From Candidatus Altimarinota bacterium (GTDB lineage Bacteria; Patescibacteriota; Gracilibacteria; BD1-5; UBA2023): DNA of 64,000 nucleotides. Position 1 is the stretch's first letter, and each line of letters starts with the position of its first letter. Shown here piece after piece: positions 10,206 through 21,138 of the stretch. Below the pieces are notes generated by a model that did not search any database, was not told the DNA's origin, and saw nothing but the letters and a program-made list of their open reading frames with translations. A program made the translations under genes and the position numbers. The stretch is from NCBI GenBank assembly GCA_028685185.1, contig JAQUEK010000001.1:252248-316247 (forward strand), written 5' to 3'.

Positions 10206-11534
10206 ATGATGAACTCCTCACCAATCCTTTTTCTGAAGAAATTCATATCATTGAATAGTCCCATAAGGATATTATACCATTTCATGAGATGAGTTCTGGC
10301 TAATCTTATGTATTGAAATCCTTCAAAAGATATGGTTGTCATATGAATAACCTGAACGAAATGAAAAACCACAACTACGAACATAGTAGCCAGATGACTT
10401 AAACAATCCTGAAAAAAGGTATTCATGTTTTCAACGGTGAATTATATGATCTGAGATGATTTTTTCGATAATAATAGCAAGATGACTTCACCTTCCCCTT
10501 TTATGCTTCAGAAACTATTGAAGAAGGCTAAAAATGCAGGATGTGAATATGCTGTAATAGAAACGAGCAGCCATTCCATATACTATAACAGGAACTATTG
10601 AATAGATTTCGATGTCGTTGCATTTACAAACCTGAGCCAGGATCATCTTGATATACATAAAAGCATGGATGAATATGCGAAAGTCAAATACAGGCTTTTC
10701 GAGAATCTGGTCAAATACAAAAGGAAACCATGAGTGAAGAAAGTCTCAATAGTGAATCTTGATGACGCATACTGAGAACTTTTCCTGCAAGCTATTGCGG
10801 ATAACATATATACCTTCTGATTATGAAACAATGCACATATAAAAGCATTGAACATCGCTTATTGAAAGGATTTCACAACTTTTGACATAAAGATGCCTTC
10901 AAATACACTTTCTGTCAAAACAAGGCTTAAATGAGAATTCAATGTATATAATATCCTAGCCGCTGTTTGTGTACTTATATCCCAAAGGATTCCTGTTGAA
11001 TGAATAGTAGAGACAATTGAACAGATAACCTGAATCCCTTGAAGATTGGAGGAAGTTGAGAACAGCTCATGATTCAAGATTTTTGTAGATTATGCACATA
11101 CAGAACAATCATTGAAATCAGTTCTTGAAACAATCAGGAAAATGGAAGGGATATGAAGGATAATAACTGTTTTCTGAGCGACTTGAGACAGGGATAAGAC
11201 AAAAAGACCAAAGATGTGAAAGACTGTTGATGAACTATCTGATGTGATAATAGTTACTGATGACGACACATATACCGAGGATTCCCTATCTATAATAAAT
11301 CAGGTAGCAAAGGGTATAACAAGAAAGGAATGAGAGGATTTCTGGATAGTTCCTGATAGGGCTGATGCAATAAGGACATGACTTATCATGGCAAAGGAAA
11401 ATGATGTGATTCTCATATCATGAAAATGAGCTGAGACAGTGCAGGTTACAAATTCCTGATCTATTCCATGGAGCGATGTTGGGGTAACTAAAGCAATACT
11501 TTCTGAAATAAGGGACAACGAGCTTGTTATATAG
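10206..11534 (+). CDS. murE: MurE-type Mur ligase (UDP-MurNAc-tripeptide synthetase family)
   Basis: Cytosolic ATP-dependent ligase of peptidoglycan precursor synthesis that adds the third residue to UDP-MurNAc-dipeptide. It is 442 residues, near the family length. ATP loop GITGTKGKTTTTN lies near residue 45; the substrate-side [11 protein letters not shown] and ETSSHS follow; then [22 protein letters not shown] and [13 protein letters not shown]. The usual DAP-recognition motif DNPR is replaced by DDDTYTED, so the third amino acid cannot be inferred. No clear ribosome-binding site is seen; ATG 10206 and 10209 are both possible, with an in-frame stop just upstream. Confidence 0.9.
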
Positions 11535-11545
11535 TATCGTTCAGA

Positions 11546-12148
11546 TTATCTACGCCTTAATATCATCTTAAGGAAATCTACACTGGATATATCTACTTTT
11601 GTTCTATTATATTGATCCAGCTTATCAGAGCATTCACTGATCAATGTTCTTTTTTCTTCTTCGGAAAGTTTTGAGATAATACTGTTCACCATTCTCAGCA
11701 TCTTAAGTCGCCTGTCAATCTTACTAAGATTTTCTCTTACAGAAATCTTATTTAATACTTTAACCATATTTACAGAACAACCTGTTCTGTCAAAAGGATC
11801 AAATCAACAAACCTTATGGACCAGATAGTGTCTGAATGCAGTTATATGATTCTTATCAAAACCATATCATCAGGAGATATTTTCCATTATGGAATCGATA
11901 TATCTGTTTCTTAATCCTGCAGGAGATATTTTTCAGATGGAGCTATCATGCGTTCAAAAATGTCATAGATATTTTCCTGATTCAGTATGTTTAAGGACTT
12001 TTCATATAAGGGAACCGAAATACTTTTTACATTTCACTGATTTTGAACATCTGGATCACCACAAAAGGCATGATTTATCATCATTATCAAGATCATCTTC
12101 CCAAGCCTTTATTTCTCCTATCTGTTGTTCAGTAAATTTTGCAACCAT
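11546..12148 (-). CDS. Hypothetical protein, Cys-containing N-terminal half
   Basis: A 200-residue protein without a recognised family. The N-terminal part holds several cysteines (SCLLW, SRCSKSVKCKKYFG) that might bind metal; the middle has GGYGFDKNHITAFRHYLVH; the C-terminal 70 residues are helical and basic. UGA-coded glycines join what would otherwise be separate fragments. It is convergent with murE and ends 11 bp from its stop. Confidence 0.65.
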
Positions 12149-12306
12149 ATGTAATAAGAAAATTGATTTTTATTTATCATAATGATGAATTATTATTTGT
12201 CAAAGCAATCTTATCTTTCAGTCATAAATAAGACTCTATTTTTTGCCATTATTTCATTAATATGATAATATCAAGCTAATTATAAATAATAAGCTGCAAA
12301 TAGAAA

Positions 12307-13569
12307 ATGATAACCTACCATATAAACAGATTCATCCATTCCATAATCAGAGAAAATAAGCTGGTCTATATAATGGAACTGCTTCTTTCTGAATGAAAAA
12401 AGGAGGACATATTGTTTTCTGATTTTATAAGGCATCTTAAGATTTTCCTACAGAAGGAAAATGATCAGATTTTCGATGATACCAGACTTAAATACATGCT
12501 TTTCATCGAGGATTTCAAAAATAATGTCGAAAATATGAAGGATCTGAAAGAGAAAGATAATATAGAAACTAATTCACTGCTGTTTAAAATATATGAACTT
12601 CCAAAAAAAAGGAATAACCTATTATTGGTTTTTCTTGTATATTTTTATATAAAAAATAAGAATAAGCTTTGGTGAGATGAGATATTCAAGATAATATATG
12701 TGTATTTCATGATCATAGTTTATAGGAACAGGATGCCGAAAGGATCAAGGGAAAAACTCATAGATATAGATAATAGGGATTTCAAAACCATAAGAGAAGT
12801 CCTAAGCGACAAGTTCAGATTTCTGACAAGAAGGTATGTTTTCATTAAATCAAGGAATTTCAAGCTCTCATTATCTTTTATTATGATAACCTCACTTTCT
12901 ATATTGTGATATCTCAATCTGTCTTGAAATCTTCTTAAAGCAGATATAATCTGAGCTTCCAATAATGCAGCATTCTGAAAGGTTGCCTTTGATTCTATAA
13001 TGATATGAAGGGTTAGTGATCCTATTATATCAAGCATACAGAATTTCTGACTACAGAATATCCTTTTGCTTGTTGCTTTTGCTTTGCTGATACAATCTTT
13101 CAAAACCAGCCTTTCGACCGTATTCTTCAACTCTGTTCTGACAAAGATATTCCAATTCCTATGGATAATAGTGAAATATATTTCAAGGATCATCTTCTTT
13201 GTCTATGATTACATAACATATAAAATCGAAACAAAATATATATTCTCATTCATAAATCTATTCATAGATAAAAAGATCATTCCAGGAAATCTCATATTGT
13301 CTTCATTCATAATGATATATTCCTCCATATACTTCTTAGTGGTTTGCTTATATATGTATTTCTTTATGTGGCTTTTCAATATCCCTGTGGATACAATCTA
13401 TATAATACCAGCATGAGTATCGGTCTCTTTTCTTGTTATGTACTTGAATTTCCATAATGACCTGAATAATTTCAAAATGTTCCTTATAGAGATAGAATCC
13501 ATAGTCAAAGAGCTGTATGACAAGTCTAAGAAAGATAAAAAAGAAGAATTGAAAATCAAAACGGCTTAA
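12307..13569 (+). CDS. Polytopic membrane protein, unknown function
   Basis: A 420-residue protein. The N-terminal 200 residues are charged with weakly hydrophobic stretches (LLLVFLVYFYI near 105); the C-terminal half has at least three clear spans (NILLLVAFALLIQ, LILSSFIMIYSSIYFLVVC, and VSVSFLVMYL). It ends in a lysine-rich tail. I recognise no transporter or enzyme signature. Ten or more UGA codons are read as Gly. The gene stands alone between a divergent hypothetical and the rplJ leader. Confidence 0.7.
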
Positions 13570-13648
13570 GTCAATGATTATCTTCTTATATATTATGATT
13601 TAACAGATATTTTTTTCATTATCATAAACCAGATTCAGAAAAAAGAAA

Positions 13649-13677
13649 TTGACATATATTTTTTTCATATATAATAT
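13649..13677 (+). promoter_or_regulatory. Probable sigma70-type promoter of the rplJL operon
   Basis: A TTGACA -35 box at 13649 is followed, after 17 bases, by TAATAT (or after 15 bases by TATAAT). It lies about 20 bp upstream of the L10-type leader and is the only strong promoter in the intergenic region. Confidence 0.65.
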
Positions 13678-13691
13678 CCTTGCTTTTTATT

Positions 13692-13746
13692 AAGCAAGTC
13701 GCAGACAGTAGGTGAAGAAATACTTCATAAACCCTACCTAGACAAG
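13692..13746 (+). ncRNA. Ribosomal protein L10 leader (autoregulatory mRNA element)
   Basis: The segment holds AGACAGTAGG, an inner hairpin TGAAG/CTTCA and the closing CCTACCTAGACA, as in L10-binding leaders upstream of rplJ in many bacteria. It mimics the L10 site on 23S rRNA, so free L10 or L10-L12 complex is expected to bind it. It lies between a promoter and an intrinsic terminator, 110 bp before rplJ. Confidence 0.75.
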
Positions 13747-13786
13747 AAACTAAACAATTATCACATCATGTGTAATGTTTATTCTT

Positions 13787-13812
13787 ATTCGCGGCAATCG
13801 CGAATTTTTTTG
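13787..13812 (+). terminator. Attenuator hairpin in the rplJ leader
   Basis: ATTCGCG and CGCGAAT arms with a GCAAT loop run directly into eight T. It sits after the L10 leader and before the rplJ start, so it is placed to act as a conditional terminator rather than the end of the previous gene. Confidence 0.75.
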
Positions 13813-13857
13813 TTTTTAGTGATTAGCTAAAAATCTAAATATTAACTACTATTAATT

Positions 13858-14559
13858 ATGGCGGTAAGTAAATCAAAAAAAATTGAAATACTTTCAGTTC
13901 TTGAAAATGAATTGAAAAATGCTAGTTCTGTTGCATTCACATCTAATACAAAATTAACTGTTTTAGATATAACAAACATAAGAAAGGATTTGATAAAGGT
14001 TGATGCTAAGCTAATGTTAGCAAAGAAGACTTTGGTTAAGATCGCTTTCAAGAACGTTTATAATGTTGAATTGAATGATGACCTTTTACCAGGACAAGTT
14101 GCTGTTCTGATCTCAAAATGAGATAAGATTGCTGGTCTTTCAATTATAAACAAATACGCTTTCGAATTCAGGAAGGAAGAAAAAATCAAATTCGTTTGAG
14201 CTTATTTCGATTGAGCAATCCTTGATGCTGCTGAAGCAACAAAAATCGCAAATCTTCCATCTCGTGAAGTATTGCTTGCAAAACTTCTTGGATCTATGAA
14301 ATCTCCTATCTCTGGACTTGCAAGATTCTTCGATTGAGCTAAGAAAGAACTTGAAGCTAAAAAGCTTCTTAAGGTTTGAGATCTTCTATCTTTCGTAGAA
14401 ACAAAACCTGAACCAAAACAAGAAGAAGTGAAGGTTGCAGAAGTTGCTGTTGAAACAAAGGAGGAAGCTATAGCTGAAGAAGCTGCTCCAGAAGTTGTTG
14501 AAGCTGTTGCTGAAACTGCAGTTGCTGCTCCAGAAGCTACTGAGACTCCTGCAGAATAA
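13858..14559 (+). CDS. rplJ: Large ribosomal subunit protein uL10
   Basis: Base of the ribosomal stalk that binds L11 and carries L7/L12 dimers. The first 165 residues match uL10 (start AVSKSKKIEILSVLENEL; GQVAVLIS; LPSREVLLAKLLGSM). The C-terminal tail of about 50 residues is Ala/Glu/Val-rich and longer than in most bacteria. It is transcribed with rplL from a promoter with leader and attenuator upstream, which points to autoregulation. Confidence 0.95.
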
Positions 14560-14572
14560 TTAAAATCTGACA

Positions 14573-14599
14573 AGAGGGATATCTTAATGGTATTTCTCT
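14573..14599 (+). promoter_or_regulatory. Hairpin in the rplJ-rplL intergenic region
   Basis: AGAGGGATAT pairs with GTATTTCTCT (two or three G-U pairs) around a short loop, without a following T-run. It lies between the rplJ stop and the rplL start and could influence processing or translation of rplL. Function is inferred only from position. Confidence 0.35.
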
Positions 14600-14653
14600 G
14601 CTAGACTTTAAAAACCTAGGCCAAAAAAATTATTAATTTTTAAACTATTTATT

Positions 14654-15037
14654 ATGTCTGATGTTAAATTAAGTGCTAACGCACAAAAAATCATGGATCT
14701 TACTGAAGGTCTTACAATTCTTGAACTAGCTGATCTAGTATCTGCAATGGAAGAAAAATTCTGAGTTAGTGCTGCTGCACCTGTTGCTGCTGCTTGAGCT
14801 TGAGCTGTTGCTGATGAAGCTGAAGAGAAATCAACATACAATGTTGTTCTAACTTCTGCTGGAGCTGCAAAAATCTGAGTTATCAAGGTTCTAAGAGACT
14901 TAACTGGTCTTGGACTTGCTGAAGCTAAGGCTATAGCTGATAACGGAGGTAATGTAAAGGAAAATGTTTCAAAAGCTGATGCTGATAGCATGAAAAAAGC
15001 TTTGGAAGAAGCTGGAGCTAGTGTTGAATTGAAATAA
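14654..15037 (+). CDS. rplL: Large ribosomal subunit protein bL12 (L7/L12)
   Basis: Stalk protein that recruits translational GTPases. It is 127 residues: N-terminal dimerisation region ([17 protein letters not shown]), an Ala/Gly-rich hinge near 40-58, and the globular domain with [20 protein letters not shown]. Hinge glycines are encoded by UGA. It is followed by a strong terminator. Confidence 0.96.
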
Positions 15038-15055
15038 TTATATTGATATTAAAAC

Positions 15056-15082
15056 AAAAAACCCGCTATAGCGGGTTTTTTG
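15056..15082. terminator. Bidirectional terminator after rplL
   Basis: ACCCGCTATAGCGGGT with A-run upstream and T-run downstream lies between convergent rplL and the DHH-like gene and can serve both. Confidence 0.9.
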
Positions 15083-15095
15083 TTTTAATGGGATA

Positions 15096-15653
15096 TTAAC
15101 GGTTTACCAGACTTTTTAGGAAATCATAATCGAATTCGGTTTTCTTTGCTTCATCTTTAAATCTGATGAAATATTCCGAAATATCATTATGTTTTATTAA
15201 AAATATGACAGCTTCACAACCTTTTATAGAAAAGAGTATCTCATTGGTTATCATATCCAATATACCTTCGGATTCTTCATATTTTTCAAGCAGATTCAAA
15301 TCAATGACTCATCAAAGAATCTTTCATCAGCTGTATTTTCCTACGCATTTCAATATCTCTCCTGTAATCTTCATCCTTGGAAAGCTTTTCTTTGTCTTTT
15401 CAAGCACGATAATATCATGAGGAACTCAGATATCTATAAGTCTTCCTGCTATATTCATAGCATTGCAGCAAGTATTGGAATTCTTGAAGCTGCTTGTATG
15501 ATCATATACCAATGAAAATATCTCTGAAGCTGTCTCTTTGTCGATTTGATTATTTGTTATAAAATCATATAATCAGCATAAATCCTTATTTTTAAGGTAA
15601 TCCTTTGCCTTATTAATTATTGTCATATTTCTGTTGTAAATAATACACTCCAT
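15096..15653 (-). CDS. Truncated DHH/NrnA-like protein lacking the catalytic N-terminus
   Basis: The 185 residues resemble the middle of DHH-family phosphoesterases such as NrnA: YDHTSSFKNSNTCCNAM aligns with the DTGSF-x-NT segment, IAGRLIDIGVPHDIIV with the next helix, and ESEGILDMI then IKGCEAVIFLIK with the family's E-T-EG and IEGVE segments. The N-terminal part with the DHH motif and the C-terminal GGGH-type DHHA1 motif are not present, and the metal-binding Asp of DTGSF appears as H/T. It is probably not an active nuclease. The assignment is by motif memory. It is convergent with rplL and divergent from rlmE. Confidence 0.6.
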
Positions 15654-15671
15654 ACTACTTAAATTTTAAAA

Positions 15672-16286
15672 ATGTCAAAGAAAAAGTGAGTCGGGCAATT
15701 TGTAGCCCAAGATAAATATTTTCTGGAAGCCAAGAGACTCTGATACCGAGCAAGAAGTGCTTTCAAGCTTCTTGAAGTGCAGGATAAGTTTTCATTGATA
15801 AAGCCGAATTATAATGTTCTAGACATATGAGCCGCACCCGGAAGCTTTTTGCAGGCCATAAGGAAAATCGTATGAGAAAAACCGAAAATCGTATGAATAG
15901 ATATACAGAAAATTGAAAAACTTCCATTTGATAATATATTTCTTCTTCAAGAAAGTATATTTGAAAAAAATAAGATAACTGAATTCATAAATTCCATATG
16001 AATAAAGGAATTTGATGTGATAACTTCTGATATAGCACCATCCACAACCGGTCAGACTTGAGTTGACCAATATAGAAGCGTAGAGCTGAATCTTGCTATC
16101 TTGGACGTTGCTGATATTTTCCTGAAAAAATGATGAAATCTTCTTCTTAAGGTATTTGTTTGAGAAGATATAAATGACCTTGTATTCCCCATAAAAAAAA
16201 GATATGAGAAGTTCTCAAGATTCAAGCCTAAGGCATGTCGAGACAGAAGCTTTGAAGAATATTTCATCTGCCTGGGAAAGAAATAA
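15672..16286 (+). CDS. rlmE: 23S rRNA (uridine2552-2'-O)-methyltransferase RlmE
   Basis: FtsJ/RrmJ-type SAM methyltransferase acting on U2552 of 23S rRNA in the 50S A-loop. It is 204 residues. The start YRARSAFKLLE gives the first catalytic Lys; LDIGAAPGSFLQ is the SAM motif; SDIAPSTTG gives the Asp; LLKVFVGED gives the second Lys; SFEEYFICLG gives the Glu. The SAM-motif glycine is UGA-coded. It is closed by a hairpin terminator. Confidence 0.94.
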
Positions 16287-16298
16287 TTTTCTAAAAAA

Positions 16299-16333
16299 AA
16301 TAAAGAACGGATAAACCGTTCTTTATTTTTTTT
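16299..16333. terminator. Terminator between rlmE and the DsbA-like gene
   Basis: AATAAAGAACGG and CCGTTCTTTATT arms with an ATAAA-type loop and T-run on both strands; it fits both convergent genes. Confidence 0.88.
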
Positions 16334-16341
16334 ATTTACTA

Positions 16342-17253
16342 TTATTTCAATAGCTCTTCGATTTTAGCTTCGAATTCACTTGCAGGATATGCTCATGCTA
16401 TAAGCATATATTTTCATGTTTCATTGTTTATGATTACATTTCCTGGAGTTCACTGTACTCATAATTTCTTTCATTCAGCAGTGTCAGCATCGAATTTTTC
16501 GATGTTTTTCTTTGAATCAAGACAGGCTTGGAATTTTGCACCATCAAGTCAAGCTTCTTTTGCAAGAGGAACAAGGTTATCTTTGCTGAATCCAGTTCCA
16601 TTTCATCCATTTGATCTAGAGAAGATTTGCTTGTAGTAGAACGAATAAGCTTTAAGTCATCCTAAATCTCAAGCACAAAGTGCAGCATTAGCTTCAGCTT
16701 CGGAATTTTCATGAGGAACTCATCTGAAATTCTTAAAGATGTTATTTACTTTACCTGCATATTTCTCTATTGTTTTTTCAACATTTCATTCTTTGAATTG
16801 CCTTATACAGAAAGGACACTCTAAATCTGAATATTCTACTATAGTGATTTTTGCTTCAGGATTACCTTCTATATATGCTCATTTCTTAATTGCAGCAAGC
16901 TCATCTTTAGATAAAGTCTTGATAGCATCTGCCGTAGGCTGTGGAGCATTATCTTTATTCGCAGCTGCTGGCTTATCTCATTGTTGCTTATATTGCTGAA
17001 CATAATTCTTTATCTGTTCAAGCTGCATCTTGTTTATTATATCGTAGTTTTCCTTTCATCCTACCTTAGTGTATTCCACATTCATTATTACCTTATTGAC
17101 CTCTTGAGGAACAATATAGTAAAGTGAAGCGATGACAGCTATAGTGGATAGGATTATGAAGAATATGATTGATCCTAAAGAGCTTGATTGCTTGCAGCAA
17201 GAATCATTTCCTGCCTCATTTTCAAAATTCTTCTGAGTATTTGTTTTAGTCAT
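16342..17253 (-). CDS. Membrane-anchored DsbA-family thiol oxidoreductase
   Basis: Extracytoplasmic thioredoxin-fold protein for disulfide formation. It is 303 residues with a cytosolic start containing an SCCKQ pair, one membrane span near 28-48 ([19 protein letters not shown]), a Q/A/P-rich linker and a DsbA-like domain. The active site ECPFC lies near residue 145, and the cis-Pro loop appears as VQGTPG near 270. UGA codes glycines in the fold. It is flanked downstream by a terminator. Partner DsbB or VKOR is not in the window. Confidence 0.88.
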
Positions 17254-17331
17254 AAAAAAAATTTTAATTTATAAAATACCGGGAAAGGATATCTTAAAAA
17301 AAATATAATTCAAGTAAAAACTCGTTGACAA

Positions 17332-17694
17332 TTAATCAATACATTGAATTAATATTTCTTCATAGATCACATCTTTCAGATCGATCGACATGTTTTTCAT
17401 GTTTATGTATTTTATGTCATCAGGATTTGCTGGATCAACATTTTCCTTGAATTCCCTCTCAATCATATCAAGGGATATATTCTTGGGAATTCCGTCATAA
17501 ATGACATCAGCTTCTATCTTTTCAAACAGAGCCATTATTCAATCATCTAAAGTTATAAGCTTCATCTTAAGATACAAAGGTCAGATAAACTCAAGGTCTT
17601 CATAGAATCATGGCAAGATATCACCTTTAAATTCCAATTCCTGTGAATCTCATGAAAAGCTGGATAATAAATCTCAAATTGATATTTCAAACAT
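17332..17694 (-). CDS. DUF177 (YceD)-like small protein
   Basis: A 120-residue protein starting MFEISIGDLLSSFSG. The segment MKLITLDDGIMALFEKIEAD and the ending MSIDLKDVIYEEILIQC recall DUF177/YceD proteins, which are linked to 23S rRNA accumulation. The CxRC motif of typical members is missing, so the assignment is tentative. It starts 10 bp after the rpoD stop, so it is co-transcribed with rpoD. Confidence 0.5.
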
Positions 17695-17703
17695 AATTTA
17701 ATT

Positions 17704-19206
17704 TTAATGGAAAAATCTAATCTTATCTGCGGCTGGATGATTTCTTAATCTTTCTAATGTTTTAGCCTCTATCTGTCTTACACGTTCTCTTGTTACTCAA
17801 AATTCCTTTCAGACTTCTTCCAACGTATGAACATCTCAACCATCCAGTCAGAATCTCATTATGATAATCTTTCTTTCACGTGGAGTCAGGAAATCTAACA
17901 TTTCATAAAGATTCTCTTTCAGAAGGGTCAGATTTGCCGATTTATCTGGAGTCAAATATTTGTCATCTTCGACGAAATCTCAAAGAGTGGTATCTTCCTC
18001 TCATCAGACCGGGGAATCAAGAGAAAGGATATCTTGGGATATTCTCATTATCTGCCTTACTTTCCTTATATCCATATCAAGCTCAACCGCCAATTCTTCC
18101 ATAAGAGGTTCTCTTGCAAGTTCCTGTGTCAATCTTCTGAATGTATGAGTAAACCTGTTTATGGTCTCAACCATATGGACAGGGACTCTTATTGTCCTTG
18201 CTTGATCTGCAATAGCTCTAGTAACTCATTGTCTTATCCACCAAGTTGCATAAGTTGAGAATTTGAATCATTTTTCTGGATCGAATTTATCAACTGCTCT
18301 AAATAATCAAACGTTTCATTCCTGAATAAGATCAAGAAGTCATAGTCATCTTCCCATATATTTCTTCGCGATTGAGACAACAAGCCTAAGATTTGCTTCC
18401 GCAAGACGTTTTCTTGATTCTTGGTCTCATTTCTTGATAAGCCTTCATAATCTGACTTCCTCGTCAGCATCAATCAAAGGGAATCTTCAGATTTCATTAA
18501 GATACATCCTAATCGAATCATCGCTGATCTCTGATAGTTCAATCTCCTTATCTTTTCATTCAGCTCATTTGAATATCTCATCCTTATCGAATGAATCAAC
18601 AACCTCAACTCAAAGCTTCAAAAGCCTTGTATATATGTCATCTAACTTATCCAGATCATCTTCCGCATTGGGCATTGCAGCCATTAGCTCATCATGAGTA
18701 AGCTTTCATTCGGCCTTTCATTTCTTAATAAGAAGCTGTAGCCTATCATCAAGTCATTCAAGGAATTCTGCAGGAACTGTATAATCTATGAACTTCTGAA
18801 GTCATTTTCAAAGCCTTCTCTTATCAAGATTCCTGTCTATCGGTATTTTTTTAAGTCATTTTTCCTTTTTTCAAGTTCATGCTTCTTCTGGTCAATCCAA
18901 GAAATCGTCCTCATCCAAGAAATCATCGAAATCATCGAAATCATCTGAATCTTCTTCTTCTTCTTTGAAATCAGCCTTGTCCTCATCATCTGCAAAATCG
19001 CTTATGGCATCAAAATCAGGCTTTATCTTTTCCTTCTTTTCAGTCTTCTTTTCTAATTTCTCCTCTTTCTTAAACGGTTCCTTCTTTTCTGTTTCAATCG
19101 GAAAAATTGCCAGATCTCCTAGCTCCAATAAATCTTCCTCGCTGAAATCCAGGTTATTAAGATCCACTTCTTCTATATTGTTTTTCTCTTCTTTCTTTTT
19201 TGCCAT
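17704..19206 (-). CDS. rpoD: Primary RNA polymerase sigma factor (RpoD/SigA)
   Basis: Housekeeping sigma70. It is 500 residues. A Lys/Glu then Asp/Glu-rich N-terminal region (about 1-105) precedes region 1.2 ([14 protein letters not shown] near 225), region 2 ([49 protein letters not shown]) and regions 3-4 ([34 protein letters not shown]). Glycines in region 2 use UGA. TTGACA/TATAAT-like promoters in the window agree with a standard sigma70. It is followed by the DUF177-like gene. Confidence 0.96.
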
Positions 19207-19277
19207 GAAATTTGTAAAATTAAAATATATTATACACCAGTGCTAAAATCAGAGAATATTAACATTAGTATAAAATT

Positions 19278-20963
19278 TTATATTATGGAGTATTTCTTTG
19301 CTTCAACAATAAGTTTGCTGTATTCTTGGAACAACTCATTATTAGAAGGATCCTCTTTCATCCTTAAATCCAATAATGCCTTTTTCTTCTCATAAATGCT
19401 CTTGTTCAAGATGTTCACAAGATCTTTAAAATTCTTCTTGATCTTATCCTTATTTCACTCGATATTTTCCTCTTCAATAAAAAGCTCTATTGATTTAATG
19501 AAATCAATATCTATAGACTCATCTTCTAAATATGTGTTCTTGGCTTGAAGCAGCCTAACTAGGGTATTTGAAAAATCCCCTCCTTCTATTTCATCTACAT
19601 TATAATGAAAATTTTCGAAAAACAAATCGAAATAACCGTAAAGAGTCATATATCAGCAGATCTGTTCGAATATTCAGAATCATTTTTTTTCAATTTTTGA
19701 AACCCTGGAAAAATTTACATCCCTAGTTTGATTAAGTTCTTTGTAAAGTGTATCAACTCAAATATCTAAAAGCTTTGAAATTTCATTTATATGAAAATCT
19801 CGCTCTAAATCGTGAGAAATTTTTTTAATTTTTTTCATTAAATCTTTTATAAGAGAGACTTTTCATTGAACTCCAGTAATATCATATTTTTTTTCACCTT
19901 GTTTTATATAAAATTGAACTAACGACATAGAATTTTTTACATAGTCATTAAAATCTTGTCAGGATTTAACAATTTCATCAGGATCTTTATTTTTTCATAA
20001 ATCAATGATTTTAATGTTTACTTCTTGATTTATAGTATTTTCAATACTTGAAAATGTCGCATTGATTCAGGCATTATCATTATCAAAACAGAAAAAAATA
20101 TTCTTTGTAAGTCTTTTTAGGATTTTTATCTGTTCATCGGTCAGTGCTGTTCAGCTAATCGCAACCGTGTTATCGAATCCAGCCTGATGAAGTGAAACTG
20201 TATCCATCTGTCATTCAACTATAATTACGAAATCCTTTTTTCAGATTTCGGTCTTCGCAAGGTTCAATCAGAAAAGGATCGAGCTCTTATCGAATATCTT
20301 GGTTGCCGGAGAATTAAGGTATTTCGGAAGGCTATTATCAAGGACTCTGCCCGTGAAAGCAACTACATTCCCTCAATAATTGGCTATTGGAAAAACTATT
20401 CTGGAGTAGAATTTATCTTTGCTGCTTGAGAGGAATATTCCAGATTCCAAAATATCTTTTTCTTTGAATCAGCTTTCTGTGAGCTTATAGAAAAGTCATC
20501 TAGGATCTCAGGAATATCAAAGCTTGAATTTTTTTATGGTCTCGTCGGATAATCATCTTTTGTACAGATATTCCAGTTTATCGCTGTTTTCACTTTTATA
20601 AAGATCAGCATGATAAAATTCCGTGACAACCTTATAGATATCGAAAATATCGCCTGAACTATCCCTTCTTTCCTTATAGAAATCGGTTTTCAGCTCTATT
20701 CATGCTTCTTTCGCAAGCTTATGAACAGCTTCAGAAAATGGGATCTTTTCAATCTCTGACAGAAATTTTACAGGTCATCATCAATTATGGCAAGAAAAGC
20801 AATAAGCTATATTCTTTGCTGGGCTTACGACGAAAGATGGTGTTTTTTCACTATGAAAAGGGCATGAGGCCTTATAATTCACTCATGCTTTTTTTAAAGA
20901 AAGATATCTAGAAACAAGATCGACAATATTAATCTTTTCATCTATTTCCCTTGAAATTGACAA
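19278..20963 (-). CDS. dnaG: DNA primase DnaG
   Basis: Primase making RNA primers at the fork. It is 561 residues. The CHC2 zinc domain ([11 protein letters not shown] then YCFSCHNGGD) lies at about residues 37-65, the TOPRIM core (VIIVEGQMD; FFCFDND) near 240-310, and a helicase-binding-type tail follows. No ATG is available upstream of the zinc domain; the only near start is TTG at 20963 (giving [16 protein letters not shown]), with an in-frame stop shortly upstream, so TTG is chosen. It is followed, about 70 bp on, by rpoD, the classic dnaG-rpoD neighbourhood. Confidence 0.92.
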
Positions 20964-21138
20964 GCCTAAGTTTAATTAACAAAATAATTGCATTGATATT
21001 ACTTAAAATCAGAGAAAAAGCAACTTAAATATATCCCGCGAAAGCATAAAAACATTTTACAAACCATTCAAACTTCATAAACTGTCATCATTGAATTCCT
21101 ATGCCTGTTTTAGAGGTATATAAAACTAACATTACAGA

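Noticed and set aside
12720..13193. A 157-codon minus-strand frame
   Set aside because: It is antisense to the 420-residue membrane protein, which reads through both flanks with UGA = Gly.
14202..14991. Ala/Ser-rich minus-strand frames
   Set aside because: They are shadows of the repetitive Ala/Glu tails of rplJ and rplL.
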